From Prosapia bicincta (Eukaryota; Arthropoda; Insecta; Hemiptera; Cercopidae), in NCBI GenBank assembly GCA_036971475.1, contig JBAIZL010000005.1:63542655-63606654 (forward strand): a DNA stretch of 64,000 bases, given 5' to 3'. The notes beneath the pieces were generated by a model that saw nothing but the letters and a program-made list of their open reading frames with translations, ran no database searches and was not told where the DNA came from. Position numbers and translations under genes: made by a program. This document shows, one piece after another, positions 22,471-37,400 of this stretch (position 1 is the first letter of the stretch; every line of letters begins with the position of its first letter).

Positions 22471-25400
22471 TAATATAGGAGCGATAGCTCCTATAATACT
22501 TATTATAGATCAATTCTAAGAGCACAGTGCGAATCTATGGTCGATTCTGCGTTTATTATGACTTTTAAATGAGAAATCCGTTTTTTGTAGAAATCGCAAA
22601 ATCCATGAACTATAATTCATGCATTTTTTTAAGAGAAAATATATGACAATCGCGATAGCTCCTACAATACTTAATATAGATCAATTCTAAGAGCACAATG
22701 CGAATCTATGGTCGATTCTGCGTTTATTATGCCTTTTAAATGAGAAATCCATTTTTTGTAGAAATCGTAAAATCCATGAACTATAATTCATGCATTTTTT
22801 AAGAGAAAATATATGACAATCGCGATAGCTCCTATAATACTTATTATAGATCCAATCTAAGAGCACAATGCGAATCTATGGTCGATTCTGTGTTTATTAT
22901 GCCTTTTAAATGAGAAATCCATTTTTTGTAGAAATCGTAAAATCCATGAACTATAATTCATGCATTTTTTAAGAGAAAATATATGACAATCGCGATAGCT
23001 CTTATAATACTTATTATAGATCAATTCTAAGAGCACAATGCGAATCTATGGTCGATTCTGCGTTTATTATGCCTTTTAAATGAGAAATCCATTTTTTGTA
23101 GAAATCGCAAAATCCATGAACTATAATTCATGCATTTTTTAAGAGAAAATATATGACAATCGCGATAGCTCCTATAATACTTATTATAGATCCATTCTAA
23201 GAGCACAATGCGAATCTATGGTCGATTCTGCGTTTATTATGCCTTTTAAATGAGAAATCCATTTTTTGTAGAAGTCGTAAAATCCATGAACTATAATTCA
23301 TGCATTTTTAAAGAGAAAATATATGACAATCGCGATAGCACCTATAATACTTATTATAGATCAATTCTAAGTGCACAATGCGAATCTATGGTCGATTCTG
23401 CGTTTATTATGCCTTTTAAATGAGAAATCCATTTTTTTTAGAAATCGCAAAATCCATGAACTATAATTCATGCATTTTTTTTAGAGCAAATATATGACAA
23501 TTGCGATAGCTCCTATAATACTTATTATAGATCAATTCTAAGTGCACAATACGAATCTATGGTCGATTCTGCGTTTATTATGCCTTTTAAATGAGAAATC
23601 CATTTTTTGTGGAAATCGCAAAATCCATGAACTATAATTCATGCATTTTTTAAGAGAAAATATATGACAATCGCGATAGCTCCTATAATACTTATTATAG
23701 ATCCATTCTAAGAGCACAATGCGAATCTATGGTCGATTCTGCGTTTATTATGCCTTTTAAATGAGAAATCCGTTTTTTGTAGAAATCGCAAAATCCATGA
23801 ACTATAATTCATGCATTTTTTTTAGAGCAAATATATGACAATTGCGATAGCTCTTATAATACTTATTATAGATCAATTCTAAGTGCACAATGCGAATCTA
23901 TGGTCGATTCTGCGTTTATTATGCCTTTTAAATGAGAAATCCATTTTTTGTAGAAATCGCAAAATCCATGAACTATAATTCATGCATTTTTTAAGAGAAA
24001 ATATATGACAATCGCGATAGCTCCTATAATACTTATTATAGGTCCATTCCAAGAGCACAATGCGAATCTATGGTCGTTTCTGCGTTTATTATGCCTTTTA
24101 AATGGGAAATCCATTTTTTGTAGAAATCGTAAAATCCATGAACTATAATTCATGCATTTTTTAAGAGAAAATATATGACAATCGCGATAGCTCTTATAAT
24201 ACTTATTATAGATCAATTCTAAGAGCACAATGCGAATCTATGGTCGATTCTGCGTTTATTATGCCTTTTAAATGAGAAATCCATTTTTTGTAGAAATCGC
24301 AAAATCCATGAACTATAATTCATGCATTTTTTAAGAGAAAATATATGACAATCGCGATAGCTCCTATAATACTTATTATAGATCCATTCTAAGAGCACAA
24401 TGCGAATCTATGGTCGATTCTGCGTTTATTATGCCTTTCAAATGAGAAATCCATTTTTTTTAGAAATCGCAAAATCCATGAACTATAATTCATGCATTTT
24501 TTTTAGAGCAAATATATGACAATTGCGATAGCTCCTATAATACTTATTATAGATCAATTCTAAGTGCACAATACGAATCTATGGTCGATTCTGCGTTTAT
24601 TATGCCTTTTAAATGAGAAATCCATTTTTTGTGGAAATCGCAAAATCCATGAACTATAATTCATGCATTTTTTAAGAGAAAATATATGACAATCGCGATA
24701 GCTCCTATAATACTTATTATAGATCCATTCTAAGAGCACAATGCGAATCTATGGTCGATTCTGCGTTTATTATGCCTTTTAAATGAGAAATCCGTTTTTT
24801 GTAGAAATCGCAAAATCCATGAACTATAATTCATGCATTTTTTTTAGAGCAAATATATGACAATTGCGATAGCTCTTATAATACTTATTATAGATCAATT
24901 CTGAGTGCACAATGCGAATCTATGGTCGATTCTGCGTTTATTATGCCTTTTAAATGAGAAATCCATTTTTTGTAGAAATCGCAAAATCCATGAAATATAA
25001 TTCATGCATTATTTAAGAGAAAATATATGACAATCGCGATAGCTCCTATAATACTTATTATAGGTCCATTCTAAGAGCACAATGCGAATCTATGGTCGAT
25101 TCTGCGTTTATTATGCCTTTTAAATGGGAAATCCATTTTTTGTAGAAATCGTAAAATCCATGAACTATAATTCATGCACTTTTTAAGAGAAAATATATGA
25201 CAATCGCGATAGCTCTTATAATACTTATTATAGATCAATTCTAAGAGCACAATGCGAATCTATGGTCGATTCTGCGTTTATTATGCCTTTTAAATGAGAA
25301 ATCCATTTTTTGTAGAAATCGCAAAATCCATGAACTATAATTCATGCATTTTTTAAGAGAAAATATATGACAATCGCAATAGCTCCTATAATACTTATTA

Positions 25401-28400
25401 TAGATCCATTCTAAGAGCACAATGCGAATCTATGGTCGATTCTGCATTTATTATGCCTTTTAAATGAGAAATCCATTTTTTGTAGAAGTCGTAAAATCCA
25501 TGAACTATAATTCATGCATTTTTTAAGAGAAAATATATGACAATCGCGATAGCTCCTATAATACTTACTATAGATCCATTCTAAGAGCACAATGCGAATC
25601 TATGGTTGATTCTGCGTTTATTATGCCTTTTAAATGAGAAATCCATTTTTTGTAGAAATCGTAAAATCCATGAACTATAATTCATGCATTTTTTTAGAGC
25701 AAATATATGACAATTGCGATAGCTCTTATAATACTTATTATAGATCAATTCTAAGTGCACAATGCGAATCTATGGTCGATTCTGCGTTTATTATGCCTTT
25801 TAAATGAGAAATCCATTTTTTTTAGAAATAGCAAAATCCATGAACTATAATTCATGCATTTTTTTTAGAGCAAATATATGACAATTGCGATAGCTCCTAT
25901 AATACTTATTATAGATCAATTCTAAGTGCACAATACGAATCTATGGTCGATTCTGCGTTTATTATGCCTTTTAAATGAGAAATCCATTTTTTGTGGAAAT
26001 CGCAAAATCCATGAACTATAATTCATGCATTTTTTAAGAGAAAATATATGAAAATCGCGATAGCTCCTATAATACTTATTATAGATCCATTCTAAGAGCA
26101 CAATGCGAATCTATGGTCGATTCTGCGTTTATTATGCCTTTTAAATGAGAAATCCGTTTTTTGTAGAAATCGCAAAATCCATGAACTATAATTCATGCAT
26201 TTTTTTTAGAGCAAATATATGACAATTGCGATAGCTCTTATAATACTTATTATAGATCAATTCTAAGTGCACAATGCGAATCTATGGTCGATTCTGCGTT
26301 TAATATGCCTTTTAAATGAGAAATCCATTTTTTGTAGAAATCGCAAAATCCATGAACTATAATTCATGCATTTTTTAAGAGAAAATATATGACAATCGCG
26401 ATAGCTCCTATAATACTTATTATAGGTCCATTCTAAGAGCACAATGCGAATCTATGGTCGTTTCTGCGTTTATTATGCCTTTTAAATGGGAAATCCATTT
26501 TTTGTAGAAATCGTAAAATCCATGAACTATAATTCATGCATTTTTTAAGAGAAAATATATGACAATCGCGATAGCTCCTATAATACTTATTATAGATCAA
26601 TTCTAAGAGCACAATGCGAATCTATGGTCGATTCTGCGTTTATTATGCCTTTTAAATGAGAAATCCATTTTTTGTAGAAATCGCAAAATCCATGAACTAT
26701 AATTCATGCATTTTTTTTAGAGCAAATATATGACAATTGCGATAGCTCCTATAATACTTATTATAGATCAATTCTAAGTGCACAATGCGAATCTATGGTC
26801 GATTCTGCGTTTATTATGCCTTTTAAATGAGAAATCCATTTTTTGTAGAAATCGCAAAATCCATGAACTATAATTCATGCATTTTTTAAGAGAAAATATA
26901 TGACAATCGCGATAGCTCCTATAATACTTATTATAGATCCATTCTAAGAGCACAATGCGAATCTATGGTCGATTCTGCGTTTATTATGCCTTTTAAATGA
27001 GAAATCCATTTTTTTTAGTAATCGCAAAATCCATGAACTATAATTCATGCATTTTTTTTAGAGCAAATATATGACAATTGCGATAGCTCCTATAATACTT
27101 ATTATAGATCAATTCTAAGTGCACAATACGAATCTATGGTCGATTCTGCGTTTATTATGCCTTTTAAATGAGAAATCCATTTTTTGTGGAAATCGCAAAA
27201 TCCATGAACTATAATTCATGCATTTTTTAAGAGAAAATTTATGACAATCGCTATAGCTCCTATAATACTTATTATAGATCCATTCTAAGAGCACAATGCG
27301 AATCTATGGTCGATTCTGCGTTTATTATGCCTTTTAAATGAGAAATCCGTTTTTTGTAGAAATCGCAAAATCCATGAACTATAATTCATGCATTTTTTTT
27401 AGAGCAAATATATGACAATTGCGATAGCTCTTATAATACTTATTATAGATCAATTCTAAGTGCACAATGCGAATCTATGGTCGATTCTGCGTTTATTATG
27501 CCTTTTAAATGAGAAATCCATTTTCTGTAGAAATCGCAAAATCCATGAACTATAATTCATGCATTTTTTAAGAGAAAATATATGACAATCGCGATAGCTC
27601 CTATAATACTTATTATAGGTCCATTCTAAGAGCACAATGCGAATCTATGGTCGTTTCTGCGTTTATTATGCCTTTTAAATGGGAAATCCATTTTTTGTAG
27701 AAATCGTAAAATCCATGAACTATAATTCATGCATTTTTTAAGAGAAAATATATGACAATCGCGATAGCTCTTATAATACTTATTATAGATCAATTCTAAG
27801 AGCACAATGCGAATCTATGGTCGATTCTGCGTTTATTATGCCTTTTAAATGAGAAATCCATTTTTTGTAGAAATCGCAAAATCCATGAACTATAATTCAT
27901 GCATTTTTTTTAGAGCGAATATATGACAATTGCCATAGCTCCTATAATACTTATTATAGATCAATTCTAAGAGCACAATGCGAATCTATGGTCGATTCTG
28001 CGTTTATTATGCCTTTTAAATGAGAAATCCGTTTTTTGTAGAAATCGCAAAATCCATGAACTATAATTCATGCATTTTTTTTAGAGCAAATATATGACAA
28101 TTGCGATAGCTCCTATAATACTTATTATAGATCAATTCTAAGTGCACAATGCGAATCTATGGTCGATTCTGCGTTTATTATGCCTTTTAAATGAGAAATC
28201 CATTTTTTGTAGAAATCGCAAAATCCATGAACTATAATTCATGCATTTTTTAAGAGAAAATATATGACAATCGCGATAGCTCCTATAATACTTATTATAG
28301 ATCCATTCTAAGAGCACAATGCGAATCTATGGTCGATTCTGCGTTTATTATGCCTTTTAAATGAGAAATCCATTTTTTTTAGTAATTGCAAAATCCATGA

Positions 28401-31400
28401 ACTATAATTCATGCATTTTTTTTAGAGCAAATATATGACAATTGCGATAGCTCCTATAATACTTATTATAGATCAATTCTAAGTGCACAATACGAATCTA
28501 TGGTCGATTCTGCGTTTATTATGCCTTTTAAATGAGAAATCCATTTTTTGTGGAAATCGCAAAATCCATGAACTATTATTCATGCATTTTTTAAGAGAAA
28601 ATATATGAAAATCGCGATAGCTCCTATAATACTTATTATAGATCCATTCTAAGAGCACAATGCGAATCTATGGTCGATTCTGCGTTTATTATGCCTTTTA
28701 AATGAGAAATCCGTTTTTTGTAGAAATCGCAAAATCCATGAACTATAATTCATGCATTTTTTTTAGAGCAAATATATGACAATTGCGATAGCTCTTATAA
28801 TACTTATTATAGATCAATTCTAAGTGCACAATGCGAATCTATGGTCGATTCTGCGTTTATTATGCCTTTTAAATGAGAAATCCATTTTTTGTAGAAATCG
28901 CAAAATCCATGAACTATAATTCATGCATTTTTTAAGAGAAAATATATGACAATCGCGATAGCTCCTATAATACTTATTATAGGTCCATTCTAAGAGCACA
29001 ATGCGAATCTATGGTCGTTTCTGCGTTTATTATGCCTTTTAAATGGGAAATCCATTTTTTGTAGAAATCGTAAAATCCATGAACTATAATTCATGCATTT
29101 TTTAAGAGAAAATATATGACAATCGCGATAGCTCTTATAATACTTATTATAGATCAATTCTAAGAGCACAATGCGAATCTATGGTCGATTCTGCGTTTAT
29201 TATGCCTTTTAAATGAGAAATCCATTTTTTGTAGAAATCGCAAAATCCATGAACTATAATTCATGCATTTTTTTTAGAGCAAATATATGACAATTGCCAT
29301 AGCTCCTATAATACTTATTATAGATCAATTCTAAGAGCACAATGCGAATCTATGGTCGATTCTGCGTTTATTATGCCTTTTAAATGAGAAATCCGTTTTT
29401 TGTAGAAATCGCAAAATCCATGAACTATAATTCATGCATTTTTTTTAGAGCAAATATATGACAATTGCGATAGCTCCTATAATACTTATTATAGATCAAT
29501 TCTAAGTGCACAATGCGAATCTATCGTCGATTCTGCGTTTATTATGCCTTTTAAATGAGAAATCCATTTTTTGTAGAAATCGCAAAATCCATGAACTATA
29601 ATTCATGCATTTTTTAAGAGAAAATATATGACAATCGCGATAGCTCCTATAATACTTATTATAGATCCATTCTAAGAGCACAATGCGAATCTATGGTCGA
29701 TTCTGCGTTTATTATGCCTTTTAAATGAGAAATCCATTTTTTGTAGAAATTGTAAAATCCATTAACTATAATTCATGCATTTTTTAAGAGAAAATATATG
29801 ACAATCGCGATAGCTCCTATAATACTTATTATAGATCCAATCTAAGAGCACAATGCGAATCTATGGTCGATTCTGTGTTTATTATGCCTTTTAAATGAGA
29901 AATCCATTTTTTGTAGAAATCGTAAAATCCATGAACTATAATTCATGCATTTTTTAAGAGAAAATATATGACAATCGCGATAGCTCTTATAATACTTATT
30001 ATAGATCAATTCTAAGAGCACAATGCGAATCTATGGTCGATTCTGCGTTTATTATGCCTTTTAAATGAGAAATCCATTTTTTGTAGAAATCGCAAAATCC
30101 ATGAACTATAATTCATGCATTTTTTAAGAGAAAATATATGACAATCGCGATAGCTCCTATAATACTTATTATAGATCCATTCTAAGAGCACAATGCGAAT
30201 CTATCGTCGATTCTGCGTTTATTATGCCTTTTAAATGAGAAATCCATTTTTTGTAGAAATCGCAAAATCCATGAACTATAATTCATGCATTTTTTAAGAG
30301 AAAATATATGACAATCGCGATAGCTCCTATAATACTTATTATAGATCCATTCTAAGAGCACAATGCGAATCTATGGTCGATTCTGCGTTTATTATGCCTT
30401 TTAAATGAGAAATCCATTTTTTGTAGAAATTGTAAAATCCATTAACTATAATTCATGCATTTTTTAAGAGAAAATATATGACAATCGCGATAGCTCCTAT
30501 AATACTTATTATAGATCCAATCTAAGAGCACAATGCGAATCTATGGTCGATTCTGTGTTTATTATGCCTTTTAAATGAGAAATCCATTTTTTGTAGAAAT
30601 CGTAAAATCCATGAACTATAATTCATGCATTTTTTAAGAGAAAATATATGACAATCGCGATAGCTCTTATAATACTTATTATAGATCAATTCTAAGAGCA
30701 CAATGCGAATCTATGGTCGATTCTGCGTTTATTATGCCTTTTAAATGAGAAATCCATTTTTTGTAGAAATCGCAAAATCCATGAACTATAATTCATGCAT
30801 TTTTTTTAGAGCAAATATATGACAATTGCCATAGCTCCTATAATACTTATTATAGATCAATTCTAAGAGCACAATGCGAATCTATGGTCGATTCTGCGTT
30901 TATTATGCCTTTTAAATGAGAAATCCGTTTTTTGTAGAAATCGCAAAATCCATGAACTATAATTCATGCATTTTTTTTAGAGCAAATATATGACAATTGC
31001 GATAGCTCCTATAATACTTATTATAGATCAATTCTAAGTGCACAATGCGAATCTATCGTCGATTCTGCGTTTATTATGCCTTTTAAATGAGAAATCCATT
31101 TTTTGTAGAAATCGCAAAATCCATGAACTATAATTCATGCATTTTTTAAGAGAAAATATATGACAATCGCGATAGCTCCTATAATACTTATTATAGATCC
31201 ATTCTAAGAGCACAATGCGAATCTATGGTCGATTCTGCGTTTATTATGCCTTTTAAATGAGAAATCCATTTTTTGTAGAAATTGTAAAATCCATTAACTA
31301 TAATTCATGCATTTTTTAAGAGAAAATATATGACAATCGCGATAGCTCCTATAATACTTATTATAGATCCAATCTAAGAGCACAATGCGAATCTATGGTC

Positions 31401-34400
31401 GATTCTGTGTTTATTATGCCTTTTAAATGAGAAATCCATTTTTTGTAGAAATCGTAAAATCCATGAACTATAATTCATGCATTTTTTAAGAGAAAATATA
31501 TGACAATCGCGATAGCTCTTATAATACTTATTATAGATCAATTCTAAGAGCACAATGCGAATCTATGGTCGATTCTGCGTTTATTATGCCTTTTAAATGA
31601 GAAATCCATTTTTTGTAGAAATCGCAAAATCCATGAACTATAATTCATGCATTTTTTAAGAGAAAATATATGACAATCGCGATAGCTCCTATAATACTTA
31701 TTATAGATCCATTCTAAGAGCACATTGCGAATCTATGGTCGATTCTGCATTTATTATGCCTTTTAAATGAGAAATCCATTTTTTGTAGAAGTCGTAAAAT
31801 CCATGAACTATAATTCATGCATTTTTTAAGAGAAAATATATGACAATCGCGATAGCTCCTATAATACTTATTATAGATCCATTCTAAGAGCACAATGCGA
31901 ATCTATGGTTGATTCTGCGTTTATTATGCCTTTTAAATGAGAAATCCATTTTTTGTAGAAATCGTAAAATCCATGAACTATAATTCATGCATTTTTTAAG
32001 AGAAAATATATGACAATCGCGATAGCTCTTATAATACTTATTATAGATCAATTCTAAGAGCACAATGCGAATCTATGGTCGATTCTGCGTTTATTATGCT
32101 TTTAAATGAGAAATCCATTTTTTGTTGAAATCGCAAAATCCATGAACTATAATTCATGCATTTTTTTTAGAGCAAATATATGACAATTGCCATAGCTCCT
32201 ATAATACTTATTATAGATCAATTCTAAGAGCACAATGCGAATCTATGGTCGATTATGCGTTTATTATGCCTTTTAAATGTGAAATCCGTTTTTTGTAGAA
32301 ATCGCAAAATCCATGAACTATAATTCATGCATTTTTTTTAGAACAAATATATGACAATTGCGATATCTCTTATAATACTTATTATAGATCAATTCTAAGT
32401 GCACAATGCGAATCTATGGTCGATTCTGCGTTTATTATAACTTTTAAATGAGAAATCCATTTTTTTTAGAAATCGCAAAATCCATGAACTATAATTCATG
32501 CATTTTTTTTAGAGCAAATATATTACAATTGCGATAGCTCCTATAATACTTATTATAGATCAATTCTAAGTGCACAATGCGAATCTATGGTCGATTCTGC
32601 GTTTATTATGCCTTTTAAATGAGAAATCCATTTTTTGTAGAAATCGCAAAATCCATGAACTATAATTCATGCATTTTTTAAGAGAAAATATATGACAATC
32701 GCGATAGCTCCTATAATACTTATTATAGATCCATTCTAAGAGCACAATGCGAATCTATGGTCGATTCCGCGTTTATTATGCCTTTTAAATGAGAAATCCA
32801 TTTTTTGTAGAAATCGCAAAATCCATGAACTATAATTCATGCATTTTTTAAGAGAAAATATATGACAATCGCGATAGCTCCCATAATACTTATTATAGAT
32901 ACATTCTAAGAGCACAATGCGAATCTATGGTCGATTCTGCGTTTATTATGCCTTTTAAATGAGAAATCCGTTTTTTGTAGAAATCGCAAAATCCATGAAC
33001 TATAATTCATGCATTTTTTTTAGAGCAAATATATGACAATTGCGATAGCTCTTATAATACTTATTATAGATCAATTCTAAGTGCACAATGCGAATCTATG
33101 GTCGATTCTGCGTTTATTATGCCTTTTAAATGAGAAATCCATTTTTTTTAGAAATCGCAAAATCCATGAAATATAATTCATCCATTTTTTTTAGAGCAAA
33201 TATATGACAATTGCGATAGCTCCTATAATACTTATTATAGATCAATTCTAAGTGCACAATGCGAATCTATGGTCGATTCTGCGTTTATTATGCCTTTTAA
33301 ATGAGAAATCCATTTTTTGTAGAAATCGCAAAATCCATGAACTATAATTCATGCATTTTTTAAGAGAAAATATATGACAATCGCGATAGCTCCTATAATA
33401 ATTATTATAGGTCCATTCTAAGAGCACAATGCGAATCTATGGTCGTTTCTGCGTTTATTATGCCTTTTAAATGGGAAATCCATTTTTTGTAGAAATCGCA
33501 AAATCCATGAACTATAATTCATGCATTTTTTTAGAGAAAATTTATGACAATTGCGATAGCTCCTATAATACTTATTATAGATCAATTCTAAGTGCACAAT
33601 GCGAATCTATGGTCGATTCTGCGTTTATTATGCCTTTTAAATGAGAAATCCATTTTTTGTAGAAATCGCAAAATCCATGAACTATAATTCATGCATTTTT
33701 TTTAGAGCAAACATATGACAATTGCGATAGCTCTTATAATACTTATTATAGATCAATTCTAAGTGCACAATGCGAATCTATGGTCGATTCTGCGTTTATT
33801 ATGCCTTTTAAATGAGAAATCCATTTTTTGTAGAAATCGCAAAATCCATGAACTATAATTCATGCATTTTTTTTAGAGCAAATATATGACAATTGCCATA
33901 GCTCCTATAATACTTATTATAGATCAATTCTAAGAGTACAATGCGAATCTATGGTCGATTCTGGGTTTATTATGCCTTTTAAATGAGAAATCCATTTTTT
34001 GTAGAAATCGCAAAATGCATGAACTATAATTCATGCATTTTTTTAGAGCAAATATATGACAATTGCGATAGCACCTATAATTTTTATTATAGATCAAATC
34101 TAAGAGCACAATGCAAATCTATGGTCGATTCTGCGTTTATTATGCCTTTTAAATGAGAAATCCATTTTTTGTAGAAATCGCAAAATCCATGAACTATAAT
34201 TCATGCATTTTTTTAGAGAAAATATATGACAATTGCGATAGCTCCTATAATACTTATTATAGATCAATTCTAAGTGCACAATGCGAATCTATGGTCGATT
34301 CTGCGTTTATTATGCCTTTTAAATGAGAAATCCATTTTTTGTAGAAATCGCAAAATCCATGACCTATAATTCATGCATTTTTTTAGAGAAAATATATGAC

Positions 34401-37400
34401 AATTGCGATAGCTCCTATAATACTTATTATAGATCAATTCTAAGTGCACAATGCGAATCTATGGTCGATTCTGCGTTTATTATGCCTTTTAAATAAGAAA
34501 TCCATTTTTTGTAGAAATCGCAAAATCCATGAACTATAATTCATTCATTTTCTTTAGAGCAAATATATGACAATTGCGATAGCTCTTATAATACTTAATA
34601 TAGATCAATTCTAAGTTCACAATGCGAATCTATGGTCTATTCTGCGTTTATTATGCCTTTTAAATGAGAAATCCATTTTTTGTAGAAATCGCAAAATCCA
34701 TGAACTATAATTCATGCATTTTTTTAGAGAAAAGTTATGACAATTGCGATAACTCCTATAATACTTATTATAGATCCATTCTAAGAGCACAATGCGAATC
34801 TATGGTCGATTCTGCGTTTATTATGCCTTTTAAATAAGAAATCCATTTTTTGTAGAAATCGTAAAATCCATGAACTATAATTCATGCATTTTTTAAGAGA
34901 AAATATATGACAATCGCGATAGCTCCTATAATACTTATTATAGATCCATTCTAAGAGCACAATGCGAATCTATGGTCGATTCTGCGTTTATTATGCCTTT
35001 TAAATGAGAAATCCATTTTTTGTAGAAATCGTAAAATCCATGAACTATAATTCATGCATTTTTTAAGAGAAAATATATGACAATCGCGATAGCTCCTATA
35101 ATACTTATTATAGATCCATTCTAAGAGCACAATGCGAATCTATGGTCGATTCTGCGTTTATTATGCCTTTTAAATGAGAAATCCATATTTTGTAGAAATC
35201 GTAAAATCCATGAACTATAATTCATGCATTTTTTAAGAGAAAATATATGACAATCGCGATAGCTCCTATAATACTTATTATAGATCCATTCTAAGAGCAC
35301 AATGCGAATCTATGGTCGATTCTGCGTTTATTATGCCTTTTAAATGAGAAATCCATTTTTTGTAGAAATCGTAAAATCCATGAACTATAATTCATGCATT
35401 TTTTTTAGAGCAAATATATGACAATTGCCATAGCTCCTATAATACTTATTATAGATCAATTATAAGAGCACAATGCGAATCTATGGTCGATTCTGCGTTT
35501 ATTATGCCTTTTAAATGAGAAATCCGTTTTTTGTAGAAATCGCAAAATCCATGAACTATAATTCATGCATTTTTTTAGAGAAAATATATGACAATTGCGA
35601 TAGCTCCTATAATACTTATTATAGATCAATTCTAAGAGCACAATGCGAATCTATGGTCGATTCTGCGTTTATTATGCCTATTAAATGAGAAATCCATTTT
35701 TTGTAGAAATCGTAAAATCCATGAACTATAATTCATGCATTTTTTTAGAGAAAATATATGACAATTGCGATAGCTCCTATAATACTTATTATAGATCAAT
35801 TCTAAGTGCACAATGCGAATCTAGGGTCGATTCTGCGTTTATTATGCCTTTTAAATGAGAAATCCATTTTTTGTAGAAATCGCAAAATCCATGAACTATA
35901 ATTCATGCATTTTTTTTAGAGCAAATATATGACAATTGCCATAGCTCCTATAATACTTATTATAGATCAAATCTAAGAGCACAATGCGAATCTATGGTCG
36001 ATTCTGCGTTTATTATGCCTTTTAAATGAGAAATCCATTTTTTGTAGAAATCGCAAAATCCATGAACTATAATTCATGCATTTTTTAAGAGAAAATATAT
36101 GACAATCGCGATAGCTCCTACAATACTTAATATAGATCAATTCTAAAAGCACAATGCGAATCTATGGTCGATTCTGCGTTTATTATGCCTTTTAAATGAG
36201 AAATCCATTTTTTGTAGAAATCGCAATATCCATGAACTATAATTCATGCATTTCTTTTAGAGCAAATATATGACAATTGCCATAGCTCCTATAATACTTA
36301 TTATAGATCAATTCTAAGAGCACAATGCGAATCTATGGTCGATTCTGCGTTTATTATGCCTTTTAAATGAGAAATCCGTTTTTTGTAGAAATCGCAAAAT
36401 CCATGAACTATAATTCATGCATTTTTTTAGAGAAAATATATGACAATTGCGATAGCTCCTATAATACTTATTATAGATCAATTCTAAGAGCACAATGCGA
36501 ATCTATGGTCGATTCTGCGTTTATTATGCCTATTAAATGAGAAATCCATTTTTTGTAGAAATCGTAAAATCCATGAACTATAATTCATGCATTTTTTTAG
36601 AGCAAATATATGACAATTGCGATAGCACCTATAATTTTTATTATAGATCAAATCTAAGAGCACAATGCAAATCTATGGTCGATTCTGCGTTTATTATGCC
36701 TTTTAAATGAGAAATCCATTTTTTGTAGAAATCGCAAAATCCATGAACTATAATTCATGCATTTTTTTAGAGAAAATATATGACAATTGCGATAGCTCCT
36801 ATAATACTTATTATAGATCAATTCTAAGTGCACAATGCGAATCTATGGTCGATTCTGCGTTTATTATGCCTTTTAAATGAGAAATCCATTTTTTGTAGAA
36901 ATCGCAAAATCCATGAACTATAATTCATGCATTTTTTTAGAGAAAATATATAACAATTGCGATAGCTCCTATAATACTTATTATAGATCAATTCTAAGTG
37001 CACAATGCGAATCTATGGTCGATTCTGCGTTTATTATGCCTTTTAAATGAGAAATCCATTTTTTGTAGAAATCGTAAAATCCATGAACTATAATTCATGC
37101 ATTTTTTAAGAGAAAATATATGACAATCGCGATAGCTCCTATAATACTTATTATAGATCCATTCTAAGAGCACAATGCGAATCTATGGTCGATTCTGCGT
37201 TTATTATGCCTTTTAAATGAGAAATCCATATTTTGTAGAAATCGTAAAATCCATGAACTATAATTCATGCATTTTTTAAGAGAAAATATATGACAATCGC
37301 GATAGCTCCTATAATACTTATTATAGATCCATTCTAAGAGCACAATGCGAATCTATGGTCGATTCTGCGTTTATTATGCCTTTTAAATGAGAAATCCATT

